The position numbers were made by a program, and so were the translations under genes. Under the pieces are notes generated by a model. The model saw nothing but the letters and a program-made list of their open reading frames with translations, searched no databases and had not been told where the DNA came from. Shown here piece after piece: positions 1-6,842 of a stretch of DNA of 35,626 nt. This DNA is from JAILZP01 sp037444185 (GTDB taxonomy: Bacteria; Bacillota; Desulfotomaculia; Desulfotomaculales; Desulfocucumaceae). The stretch is from assembly GCA_037444185.1 (NCBI GenBank), contig JBBIMW010000023.1:1-35626 (forward strand). The letters run 5' to 3'. Within the stretch, counting starts at the first letter, position 1. Each line of letters begins with the position of its first letter.

Positions 1-56
1 TGCTGGCCCTGCTCCAAAGCCTGCTGGCCCTGCTCCAAAGCCTGCTGGCCCTGACG
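1..56. repeat. 21-bp tandem repeat (heptad-encoding)
   Basis: Two perfect copies of a 21-bp unit beginning TGCTGGCCCTGCTCC occupy 1-42, followed by a partial third copy. The unit length equals seven codons, so copy-number change keeps the reading frame and adds or removes one coiled-coil heptad (QGQQALE). Repeats probably continue left of the window. Confidence 0.9.
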
Positions 57-143
57 CAACGCCATCAATTCATGATGTACCGGTTTCAATTCCTCCCGAA
101 TAACAGCGCGAAGCATGGTTTTCAATTCGTCGTTGTCCGGCAA
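1..143 (-). CDS. Coiled-coil heptad-repeat protein, partial (3' end beyond window)
   Basis: This is an open frame read leftward from a TTG at 143-141 to the window edge (47 codons), too short to be noticed as a normal ORF. The TTG is chosen because AAAGGAGG (153-160 on the plus strand) lies 9 nt upstream; an in-frame ATG at 116-114 has no such site. The N-terminus is charged (MPDNELKTMLRAVIREELK) and is followed by repeated QGQQALE heptads encoded by 21-bp tandem DNA repeats, the pattern of a parallel coiled coil. I do not recognise a characterised family, and the missing C-terminus prevents a functional call. Upstream lies an inverted repeat that may be its operator. The repeated DNA at a scaffold edge may be why the sequence ends here. 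Confidence 0.7.
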   Translation of the reverse strand, partial: MPDNDELKTMLRAVIREELKPVHHELMALRQGQQALEQGQQALEQGQ

Positions 144-166
144 GGGTGGTAGCCTCCTTTTTATGT

Positions 167-192
167 GGTACAGAATAATTAAATGCTGTACC
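167..192. promoter_or_regulatory. Inverted repeat GGTACAG-N12-CTGTACC, candidate operator
   Basis: Perfect 7-bp arms (167-173 and 186-192) are separated by an AT-rich 12-bp spacer, directly upstream of the ribosome binding site of the coiled-coil gene on the minus strand. The geometry suits a dimeric helix-turn-helix repressor or activator. It does not match the LexA, CIRCE or Rex consensus sites that I know. The link to the downstream gene is inferred from position only. Confidence 0.45.
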
Positions 193-229
193 TTATTTTT
201 CCTTCATTTCGCTGTCACGGCCCGCACAA

Positions 230-1816
230 TTATCCCGAGAACAACCTCCTCTCCGTCAATCTCCTCATAACCGTGGGAAAAAAATCAATATTGGCATGGG
301 GAATGAACATGCTGCTGACGAATTTGTTCATGAACTCCTGGTTGACCACCAGTTCGAAGTAGGTTATATTCCCGGCGATGTCCCCGGCTTCCCGGAGACA
401 CTCCCTGGACATCAAGGCCAACCTGGCCCCCTCCCCGGAGCTGTTGCCCAGTTTGACCATCCTGTCCCGGGGTAAGTCAGGGTAAAGTCCCAAGGTAACC
501 GCAGACTCGATATCCAGGTGATGCCCGAAGGCCCCGGCGGCATAAAACCTGTCTATGTCCCCCAGACCGCAACCCACGCTTTCCAGCAGGAGATCCAAAG
601 CAGCGTTGACAGCTCCCTTGGTACGCATAAAGTTATTTATATCCACCTGGCTTACCGTTATATCTCCGCCGGTGCCGGACTCTTCAGCCGGCACCACCAC
701 AAAGGAGTCCCTTCCTTCCCGGAACCTGCCGCTTCTGTCTATAACGTCCGCCAAAAACAATTCCGCGATGCAGTCCACCAACCCGGAACCGCAAATTCCC
801 AACGGCGGCTGATTGCCGATGGTCCCGTACTCCAACCGTCCGGTAACCGGGTCTATCCTTACTTTATACACCGCCCCCGGGCCGGCCCTCATGCCGCCGG
901 CGGCCACCCCGCCCTCAAGGGCTGGCCCGGCCGCCCCGGCGCAGGCCACCATCCACTGGCTGTTGCCCATAACTATTTCCCCGTTGGTGCCTATGTCCAC
1001 CAGCAATGATATTTCATCGACCTTGTGCATGCCGCTGGCCAACACTCCGGCGATTACGTCCCCCCCCAGATAGCTGCCAACCCCCGGAAGCAGCAGGACC
1101 GGCGCCTTTTTGTTCAGGGAAAGTCCCAGGTCACCGGCTTCCATCACCCCCGGGCTGTTGACCGCCGGAATGTATGGCGCCGTGCAGATGTTGCCGGGAT
1201 CCAACCCCAAGAACAGATGGATCATAGTGGTATTTGCCCCCACGGAAACAGAGGTCATCTCTGCGGTGGAAATACCGCTTCTCAATGACAGCTTCATTAT
1301 AAGCCCGTTAAGCGTATCCACCACTGCGCTTTGCAGTGTCAGCAGGCCCTCCGGTTCGCGGGCGCTGGAAATCCTGCTCAGAATGTCCTCACCGAACCTT
1401 ATCTGGCCGTTGTAATCAGCTTCCGTGTCCACTACATGACCGGTGTTCATGTCCACCAGATACACCACTACAGTGGTGGTGCCTATATCCACCGCCAAGC
1501 CGAAATGTCTGGCCGTGGTGTCGCCCCTTTCCAGACCGATGAGCTTCCAGCCGCAGTCAAACTCCCCAATCACAGCAGTCACCCTCCAGCCGGACTCTCT
1601 GACTATTTCCGGGATCAACCTCATCATGTCCAGGCCGATGGTTACCTTGCCCGCTATTTTGGACAACTCCCCACTGAGCCTGTCCACATCTCCCCGGTTA
1701 TCTGTCAGCCCCGGTTCCGGCAGAGTCAGGAAAACCTTCTTGGTCACCGGATCGGGAGTCACGCTTACCGTCTTTCTGTCCCTCAATATGGTTGTCGATT
1801 TTTCCCTGTACTCCAT
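230..1816 (-). CDS. RACo-like ASKHA protein (DUF4445), ferredoxin domain absent
   Basis: The 528-residue protein matches the middle and C-terminal parts of reductive activators of corrinoid proteins (RACo), which use ATP to return Co(II) corrinoids to Co(I) in methyl-transfer pathways. The ASKHA ATPase part starts near residue 105 with the phosphate motif VDIGTTTVVVYLVD (Asp110); further glycine-rich motifs are VDIGTNGEI, CAGAAGPALEGG and GICGSGLVD. Family members are normally about 630 residues because an N-terminal [2Fe-2S] ferredoxin domain of about 95 residues precedes the middle domain. That domain is missing here, and no coding for it lies upstream. The ATG start has AGAGGTGG just ahead of it. 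No corrinoid methyltransferase genes are nearby, so the partner protein is unknown; a separate ferredoxin may donate electrons. Confidence 0.85.
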   Translation of the reverse strand: MEYREKSTTILRDRKTVSVTPDPVTKKVFLTLPEPGLTDNRGDVDRLSGELSKIAGKVTIGLDMMRLIPEIVRESGWRVTAVIGEFDCGWKLIGLERGDTTARHFGLAVDIGTTTVVVYLVDMNTGHVVDTEADYNGQIRFGEDILSRISSAREPEGLLTLQSAVVDTLNGLIMKLSLRSGISTAEMTSVSVGANTTMIHLFLGLDPGNICTAPYIPAVNSPGVMEAGDLGLSLNKKAPVLLLPGVGSYLGGDVIAGVLASGMHKVDEISLLVDIGTNGEIVMGNSQWMVACAGAAGPALEGGVAAGGMRAGPGAVYKVRIDPVTGRLEYGTIGNQPPLGICGSGLVDCIAELFLADVIDRSGRFREGRDSFVVVPAEESGTGGDITVSQVDINNFMRTKGAVNAALDLLLESVGCGLGDIDRFYAAGAFGHHLDIESAVTLGLYPDLPRDRMVKLGNSSGEGARLALMSRECLREAGDIAGNITYFELVVNQEFMNKFVSSMFIPHANIDFFPTVMRRLTERRLFSG

Positions 1817-1881
1817 TATCCACCTCTCTGCTAACGGTAAAACAAAATGCCAATCCGTTCACGTTAATTCCCGACGAAAAC

Positions 1882-1892
1882 ATAATATCACA
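1882..1892 (-). promoter_or_regulatory. Extended -10 promoter (TGTGATATTAT) for the RACo-like gene
   Basis: On the minus strand TGTG-A-TATTAT forms a Gram-positive TRTG extended -10 element about 65 nt ahead of the ATG at 1816. No good -35 is visible, which extended -10 promoters tolerate. The same TGTGATATTAT string forms the -10 of the tRNA gene in this window. Confidence 0.5.
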
Positions 1893-1920
1893 TTTTTCAC
1901 AAAAAAAAGACGCCTTGGTT

Positions 1921-3345
1921 TTAAGACGCCTCTGTTTTTTTTGGCCTTGAAAAGAAGCCTGTCAATTTAATCAGTGCCTTCACCAGCGGACTTCTCGCAT
2001 TCTCCTCCGCCCTGCGCAGCTCACTGCGGGTCAAGCTAAGTTCCTGCTGCAAAAACTTCACCGTCCGCCTGGCCTCGTCACTTCCTTCCAGCGCCTCTTT
2101 CAGATCGTTGCTCAGTATATTAATCTCTTCTCTGTATCTTCTTTCCTCCTGTTTATGACCTTCCACCAGCTTTTCCATCTTCTGCTTTAGCTCCAACACC
2201 TCCGACTGCAACTCCGCAGTTTTGTTGGCGTGGTTTTCTTTAATCTCCGCCACCCTGATTTTATTCTCCCGGTCTTTTTCCTTATATTGCTGCAATTTAA
2301 TAAAAAGAGCCTCCAGACTGGCCTGATTCTTAACCATGACATCCTTAAGCCTATCCTTTTCCTCTTCCGCCTCCCTGGCCCTCTTGACCCATATCCTGCA
2401 CTGGTGCAGTATGCTGTTCGCCTTTGCCTCCAGTTTGGCCACGTGTTCCCTGTACCTGTATATCTCCTTTTTTCTTAATGACAGCAGCAGGTCTTTTTCG
2501 GCCATTTGGGTAACCAGGTATTCGTTCCGCCCCGCCTCCTCCACCCTCGCCGCCAGCGCCGCCGCCGTCTCCTTGTACACGCTGCCGACTTCATTGATCT
2601 GCCTTTCCAACACTCCCAGTTTATTTTTCCAGCGGATACGGTCCCTGTGCCACTTACCCCTCATCCTGTCTAGGGATGAAACAAACCTCTTCATTATATC
2701 CTCATAGGCCACATGCACCAACGGGTTGTAAACCCAAACGCCCTCGCCCGTTTTTTCAAAAAATTTAAACTTCCCCATAATGTCCTCCACTGCTTTAGCC
2801 GGGGTGGGCCGCCATTTGCTCACTATTTCGTGCACCTGCTGAACCGACAATCCCCCGGGATGGACTTTGTGGGCCTTGATTATCAAGTGCTTCAAAGAGT
2901 ACTGATCGGCTTCCACCTGCCACTCGGTAAGACCCCAACAGCCATTGTCCAGCTGAATGAAACGCCCGTCGGAAATTAAACCGGCCTCCCCGGAAACCAG
3001 TGGCTTTATTTTCTTTTTATTTTTACTGTTTGTCCCCGCCTTCAGTATTTCCCTTATGCTCACGGGCTGCTGACGCCTGAGCAGATAGGCATAAAACTGG
3101 TCGTTGTCCCGGCCCCCCTCCAGATTCAGTCTCCAAAGACCATTGGGGCTGTACGCAAAACAAGTGTTCTGTCGCAAACATAACAACACCTTTTCCTCAA
3201 CTTGATCCTGGGCGTAGTCCCTTAACATTTTTCTGTGCACGTGGGGAACTATTTCGGACACAGAAAGCTCCTCAAAGAAAAACAATGTTTTCTTTAAAAC
3301 ATCTGTCAATGAATGAAGCTTGCCACCCAACTTTATCAACACCAT
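1921..3345 (-). CDS. Triple winged-helix (HARE-HTH/RpoE-delta-like) plus coiled-coil protein
   Basis: The 474-residue protein has two parts. Residues about 10-75, 83-142 and 150-208 look like three successive winged-helix modules: each has three predicted helices followed by a short beta hairpin ending in a G-x-W signature (NGLWRLNL at W71, NGCWGLTEW at W137, EGVWVYNP at W204), as in the HARE-HTH and RNA polymerase delta N-terminal folds. Residues about 215-450 are rich in E, K, R, L and A with no prolines and should form a long coiled coil; the tail is basic. There is no signal peptide or membrane segment. The assignment is by fold pattern, not by a recognised orthologue, so the role (nucleoid, transcription or scaffold) is open. 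The ATG has AAGG directly abutting it; a TTG two codons inside is better spaced from AAAAGGA. Confidence 0.6.
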   Translation of the reverse strand: MVLIKLGGKLHSLTDVLKKTLFFFEELSVSEIVPHVHRKMLRDYAQDQVEEKVLLCLRQNTCFAYSPNGLWRLNLEGGRDNDQFYAYLLRRQQPVSIREILKAGTNSKNKKKIKPLVSGEAGLISDGRFIQLDNGCWGLTEWQVEADQYSLKHLIIKAHKVHPGGLSVQQVHEIVSKWRPTPAKAVEDIMGKFKFFEKTGEGVWVYNPLVHVAYEDIMKRFVSSLDRMRGKWHRDRIRWKNKLGVLERQINEVGSVYKETAAALAARVEEAGRNEYLVTQMAEKDLLLSLRKKEIYRYREHVAKLEAKANSILHQCRIWVKRAREAEEEKDRLKDVMVKNQASLEALFIKLQQYKEKDRENKIRVAEIKENHANKTAELQSEVLELKQKMEKLVEGHKQEERRYREEINILSNDLKEALEGSDEARRTVKFLQQELSLTRSELRRAEENARSPLVKALIKLTGFFSRPKKTEAS

Positions 3346-3663
3346 CCTTTTTAACTGTTACTGCTTTAAATTCACCACATATTTCCATATTCCTTTTATT
3401 GCCAATAGAAAAATTAGGTACCCGGCACCTAAGTTATTAAGTTATAGGTTGTTTATCCCGCTTCTCCCATTCCTGGTTCTGAGTTCTGACATAATAAAAC
3501 AAGGAATAAAGAACGAGTAATACATCATGACTATTTTCAGATTGTGGATCGATTATTTGTGGATTATAATACATATAAAGGCGAGTGGTTGTTTCGCTGG
3601 GCTGACCGGCAATATGCATCCCCCGGCGGTCGATGGCGGAAACAGGCGAGGTGGCGTCCGGCG
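3346..3663. other. Gene-free intergenic region upstream of acuA
   Basis: This AT-rich stretch between the divergent winged-helix gene and acuA holds a REP-like palindrome at 3414-3432 and a degenerate copy of the dispersed repeat (TCCTGGTTCTGAGTTCTGAC, 3470-3489). The acuA frame stays open back to a GTG at 3544, but that extension does not match AcuA. No other gene is supported. Confidence 0.6.
3414..3432. repeat. REP-like palindrome TTAGGT...ACCTAA
   Basis: TTAGGTACCCGGCACCTAA has perfect 6-bp outer arms and a nearly symmetric core. Similar GGTRCC-GGCACC palindromes are scattered in clostridial genomes and may act as REP-type elements. Only one copy was found by eye in this window. Confidence 0.4.
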
Positions 3664-4275
3664 ATGAGGGAATACGTTTCTCAATGCTTCTTTCAGTTCC
3701 AGTGTGATAAAGGTATAGTGTTCATAGAGGGGCCGGTTGCGGGAGAATATCTGGAGAACCTTGAATTTGACGAAAACCTCAATAATTTCCGCAAAGCCCC
3801 GAAGCAAAAAACAAGTCTCTGCGAAATAGCCGGCTCTCCGGATGGAATGATTTATATCGCCAGGTCCCTTGACACCGTGGTGGGATATGTTTCCTTTCAC
3901 AACCCAGATCCATACACCCGCTGGTCCATACACCCGCTGGTGCTGGAACTGGGAGCCATAGAAATAAGCCCGCAGTGGAGAAAGTGCAGGCTGGGCAGAA
4001 ATCTGCTCCGCGGAGCTTTTTCCAACCCGCTGATGCAAAGCCGGATCGTCATTACCATGGAATACTGCTGGCACTGGGATCTGGAGGGAAACGGACTGAA
4101 CCTGTGGAGTTACCAAAGAATGCTCACCGGACTGTTCGGCTCCGCAGGCCTTGAGAAAACAAGCACAAACGATCCGGAAATAATGGAACACCCGGCCAAT
4201 ATATTGATGGCCCGCATAGGAGAGGACGTCCCCCGGGAATATGTGGAGATGTTTGAGGCCTTAAGGTTTCTCTGA
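3664..4275 (+). CDS. acuA: AcuA, GNAT acetyltransferase of acetyl-CoA synthetase
   Basis: The product (203 aa from ATG 3664) aligns from memory along its length with Bacillus subtilis AcuA (210 aa), which acetylates the active-site lysine of acetyl-CoA synthetase and switches it off. Shared stretches include KGIVFIEGPV near the N-terminus, VVGYVSFHNPDP, ELGAIEISPQWRKCRLGRNLL (beta strand and acetyl-CoA pyrophosphate loop), YCWHWDLEG and HPANILMARIG. The frame is open to a GTG at 3544, but ATG 3664 fits the family N-terminus and has GAGGTGG about 9 nt upstream. An exact 16-bp tandem repeat sits inside the gene. The deacetylase AcuC and AcuB are not in the window. The gene converges on guaB with a 22-nt gap. 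Confidence 0.88.
   Translation: MREYVSQCFFQFQCDKGIVFIEGPVAGEYLENLEFDENLNNFRKAPKQKTSLCEIAGSPDGMIYIARSLDTVVGYVSFHNPDPYTRWSIHPLVLELGAIEISPQWRKCRLGRNLLRGAFSNPLMQSRIVITMEYCWHWDLEGNGLNLWSYQRMLTGLFGSAGLEKTSTNDPEIMEHPANILMARIGEDVPREYVEMFEALRFL
3910..3941. repeat. Exact 16-bp tandem duplication inside acuA
   Basis: CCATACACCCGCTGGT occurs twice head to tail. Because 16 is not a multiple of three, the copies are read in different frames (PYTRW, then SIHPLV), yet both flanks remain in the AcuA frame. Confidence 0.9.
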
Positions 4276-4297
4276 TATTCCGGGAAATGCGGTATAA

Positions 4298-5755
4298 TTA
4301 TTTGAGGCTATAATTGGGAGCCTCCTTGGTAATGGTCACGTCGTGGGGATGGCTTTCCCTCAGGCCCGCCGGTGTTATTCTCATAAACTTGGTGCGGGTC
4401 TTCAATTCCATTATGTTATTGACCCCACAGTACCCCATGCCGGCCCTCAGGCCCCCCATCAGCTGGAAGACGGTTTCGGCCAAGGGCCCCTTGAACGGAA
4501 CCCTTCCCTCCACGCCTTCCGGCACGAGTTTTTTCTGGCCCTCCTGGAAGTATCTGTCCCTGCTGCCCTCTTTCATGGCCCCCAGGGACCCCATCCCACG
4601 GTACACCTTGTAGCTCCTGCCCTGATATATCTCAATATCCCCGGGACTCTCCTCGGTCCCGGCCAGGAGACTCCCCACCATCACTACGTCTGCGCCGGCG
4701 GCAATAGCTTTGGTAATGTCACCGGAGTATTTTATCCCCCCGTCCCCGATAACAGGCACATCGAATTTACCGGCTTCACGGGCACACTCGTAAATGGCGG
4801 TTATCTGCGGCACGCCGGCGCCGGCCACCACCCTGGTGGTGCAGATGGATCCCGGCCCTATGCCAACCTTTACGCAGTCAGCCCCGGCCTCAATCAGATC
4901 CCTGGTTCCCTCCGCAGTGGCGGTGTTGCCGGCCACCACTTCCAAATCCGGAAATTTTGACTTGATGCCATACACCGTATCCAGGACTCCCCTGCTGTGC
5001 CCGTGGGCGGTGTCCACCACTATGGCGTCCACCCTGGCACTGACCAACGCCGCCACCCTCTCCATGGTATCATCGCCGACTCCCACCGCCGCCGCCACCG
5101 CCAGCCGGCCCTTGGCGTCCTTGGCAGAATTTGGATATTGCCGGGCCTTCTCTATGTCCTTGATGGTGATTAACCCCCGGAGGTTGAATTCTTCGTCCAC
5201 AATGGGCAGTTTTTCCACTTTGTAGTTTTGCAGAATCTCCTTGGCCTGGGTCAGGGTTGTTCCCACGGGGGCGGTGATGAGGTTGTCCTTGGTCATCACC
5301 ATGTGCACCGGCTTGCTGAAATCCTTTTCAAACCGCAAATCCCTGTTGGTCAGTATGCCCACCAGCCTGCCGTTTTCAGTGATGGGAACCCCTGATATGC
5401 GGTACCTTTCCATTAAGAGCAGAGCCTCACTGACCGGACTGTCGGGGGAAAGGTAAAATGGGTCCGATATCACTCCGTGCTCGGAGCGCTTTACTCGGTC
5501 CACTTCCAATGCCTGTCTCTCAATGGGCATATTTTTGTGAATGACCCCAATGCCGCCCTCCCTGGCTAAAGCCACCGCCATCCTGGATTCCGTGACGGTG
5601 TCCATTCCCGCACTCATCAGCGGTATATTTAACTTTATCTTCTTTGTCAGTCGGGTGGTTAGATCAACGTCCCCGGGAAGCATTTCCGAGACAGCGGGCA
5701 CCAGCAGTACATCGTCGAAGGTGAGGCCGACCTTGACGAACCGTTCGTGAAACAT
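4298..5755 (-). CDS. guaB: Inosine-5'-monophosphate dehydrogenase
   Basis: This enzyme oxidises IMP to XMP with NAD+, the committed step of GMP synthesis. The 485-residue protein has the usual length and order: a TIM barrel beginning LTFDDVLLVP, a pair of CBS domains at about residues 95-205 inserted in the barrel, the catalytic loop GPGSICTTR with Cys305, the IMP-phosphate loops (GDGGIKYSGD, MGSLGAM), and the mobile flap RYFQEG with the catalytic Arg-Tyr pair (401-402). The frame is open ten codons further upstream, but the ATG at 5755 has GGAGG 9 nt before it and gives the family's normal N-terminus (MFHERF). It is probably monocistronic, with its own promoter and an 85-nt leader in which I see no riboswitch. 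Confidence 0.97.
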   Translation of the reverse strand: MFHERFVKVGLTFDDVLLVPAVSEMLPGDVDLTTRLTKKIKLNIPLMSAGMDTVTESRMAVALAREGGIGVIHKNMPIERQALEVDRVKRSEHGVISDPFYLSPDSPVSEALLLMERYRISGVPITENGRLVGILTNRDLRFEKDFSKPVHMVMTKDNLITAPVGTTLTQAKEILQNYKVEKLPIVDEEFNLRGLITIKDIEKARQYPNSAKDAKGRLAVAAAVGVGDDTMERVAALVSARVDAIVVDTAHGHSRGVLDTVYGIKSKFPDLEVVAGNTATAEGTRDLIEAGADCVKVGIGPGSICTTRVVAGAGVPQITAIYECAREAGKFDVPVIGDGGIKYSGDITKAIAAGADVVMVGSLLAGTEESPGDIEIYQGRSYKVYRGMGSLGAMKEGSRDRYFQEGQKKLVPEGVEGRVPFKGPLAETVFQLMGGLRAGMGYCGVNNIMELKTRTKFMRITPAGLRESHPHDVTITKEAPNYSLK

Positions 5756-5847
5756 AATCACCAACCTCCACAATATTAAATTCATAATAATTTAATGTTT
5801 AATTCAAACGGGCATACAATTCGCTTTCTCATTACATATAATTGCTT

Positions 5848-5858
5848 ATTATAGCATA
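5848..5858 (-). promoter_or_regulatory. guaB extended -10 promoter (TATGCTATAAT)
   Basis: On the minus strand TATG-C-TATAAT is a perfect TRTG extended -10. The region 17 nt upstream (GGCTTG) is a poor -35. Transcription would begin near 5841, leaving a leader of roughly 85 nt. Confidence 0.6.
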
Positions 5859-5908
5859 ACGCCGTCAAAACAAGCCAGTTATTTTTAACTCCTCCCCCAG
5901 GACCAGTG

Positions 5909-6310
5909 CTAAAATGGCGGTTTCTTCATATGCAGTCTCAAGCTCTTTGCCGCCACAAGACGCCAGAAACTATTTATCAGGCAATCCCGGTAGAGTTTTC
6001 TGACTCCGGGCAGCAGCACCGTAAGTCCCAGCAAGTCTGTAACGACACCCGGGGTAATTAACAACACTCCCCCAAAAAAAATAAGCATACCATCTATTAT
6101 CTGCACTCCCGGCAGCCTGCCCTTGGCTATTTCGCTTTTTACCCTGGAAAAAACCGCCTTTCCCTGGGACCGGGCCATAACCGCCCCCAACAGTCCCGGA
6201 ATAACCACCAGGGCCAGAGCCGGCCAAAATCCCAGCTCATTCCCTATTTTAATTATGATCAATAGCTCAATCAGGGGAACGATAATAAAAATCACCATCA
6301 GTCTCAGCAC
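5909..6310 (-). CDS. FxsA family membrane protein
   Basis: The 133-residue protein has the FxsA pattern: a hydrophobic N-terminal helix (VIFIIVPLIELLIIIKIG), a second helix with PGLLGAVMARSQGK, a cytoplasmic stretch, and a third hydrophobic region DGMLIFFGGVLLITPGVVTDLLGL followed by a basic tail. FxsA was named from E. coli as a membrane protein whose overexpression affects phage T7 exclusion; its normal function is unknown. The GTG at 6310 is chosen because GAGGGTG lies 8 nt upstream. It follows the small HTH-like gene with only 19 nt between them, so the two are probably co-transcribed. Confidence 0.88.
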   Translation of the reverse strand: MLRLMVIFIIVPLIELLIIIKIGNELGFWPALALVVIPGLLGAVMARSQGKAVFSRVKSEIAKGRLPGVQIIDGMLIFFGGVLLITPGVVTDLLGLTVLLPGVRKLYRDCLINSFWRLVAAKSLRLHMKKPPF

Positions 6311-6329
6311 AACCCAAGCACCCTCGCCG

Positions 6330-6644
6330 TCAGTCCTGTCCCAAAACGGACCCCAGCCCCCGTCTCAAAAAGTGTTCCCTGAGATGTTTTATAGCCTTTT
6401 CGGACACACCGAACTCCATGGCCATCTCCATGTCCGTGCGGTTGTGTTTCAGGCCGTCAATAAACCTGTCGAAATTCACGCCCAGTTCATCGGTTTTCTG
6501 CTTGAGGCTGGGCTCAGTGCCCCACGGAACCCTGGATCTTAGATATTCCTCCACGCCGTACTCGCGCTCCCTTGGCGGATATTCGATGCCATACTCCAAA
6601 ACCCTGTTCTCCCGAAAGGGAGCTTTTTCTTCAAAGGAATGCAT
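6330..6644 (-). CDS. Small HTH-like protein, N-terminus derived from a dispersed repeat
   Basis: The 104-residue protein has a hydrophilic N-terminal half (EYPPREREYGVEEYLRSR) and a C-terminal helical segment (DMEMAMEFGVSEKAIKHLREHF) with the spacing of a helix-turn-helix. I do not recognise a named family. The first codons (MHSFEEKA, then PFRENRVLEYG) lie in a dispersed repeat: 24 consecutive bases starting at the ATG are identical to the repeat copy at 29453. The native start may therefore be further in, for instance at the TTG of LEYGIEYP, with the ATG at 6644 gained from the repeat. No strong ribosome binding site precedes the ATG. It sits 19 nt upstream of the fxsA-like gene. Confidence 0.6.
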   Translation of the reverse strand: MHSFEEKAPFRENRVLEYGIEYPPREREYGVEEYLRSRVPWGTEPSLKQKTDELGVNFDRFIDGLKHNRTDMEMAMEFGVSEKAIKHLREHFLRRGLGSVLGQD

Positions 6645-6706
6645 TAAATTCTGACTACTGACTACTGTATTCTGACTCCTGGCTTCCAGCCGCCCGGCAG
6701 GGCGGC
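6589..6706 (-). repeat. Dispersed repeat family R1, copy a
   Basis: Read on the minus strand: an A-run, the GC hairpin GCCGCCC-TGCC-GGGCGGC (6706-6689), then TGGAAGCCAGGAGTCAGAA and further AGTCAGTAG units, GAATTTAATGCATTCC, and a second small hairpin CTCCC-TTT-CGGGAG. Copies b (18498-18647) and c (29400-29533) share the same order. Confidence 0.75.
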
Positions 6707-6712
6707 TTTTTT
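6689..6712 (+). terminator. Terminator-like hairpin within repeat copy a
   Basis: GCCGCCC-GGCA-GGGCGGC is followed by six T residues on the plus strand, a canonical Rho-independent terminator shape. No plus-strand gene ends just before it, so it probably belongs to the repeat and could block antisense or read-through transcripts ahead of the acyl-CoA dehydrogenase gene. Confidence 0.6.
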
Positions 6713-6842
6713 ATTATTTTAACCGGTACAATTTTTTTTACTCCGCAATTGTGGTTTGAAATTGAAGGACTTTTAGTTTTTATCAAAAAATAATAACATT
6801 AAGTGCCTTTCATATAAATATTACGGGAGGTTGACTGATAAT

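Noticed and set aside
1908..1930. AAGACGCC ... AAGACGCC followed by a T-run (minus strand) looked like a terminator of the winged-helix gene
   Set aside because: The two copies are direct, not inverted, so no stem forms.
3544..3663. N-terminal extension of AcuA from GTG 3544
   Set aside because: The extra 40 residues have no AcuA counterpart, and ATG 3664 has a better ribosome binding site.
5842..5874. TTGACG upstream of guaB as a -35 box
   Set aside because: It is only 9 nt from the TATAAT; the extended -10 explains the promoter better.
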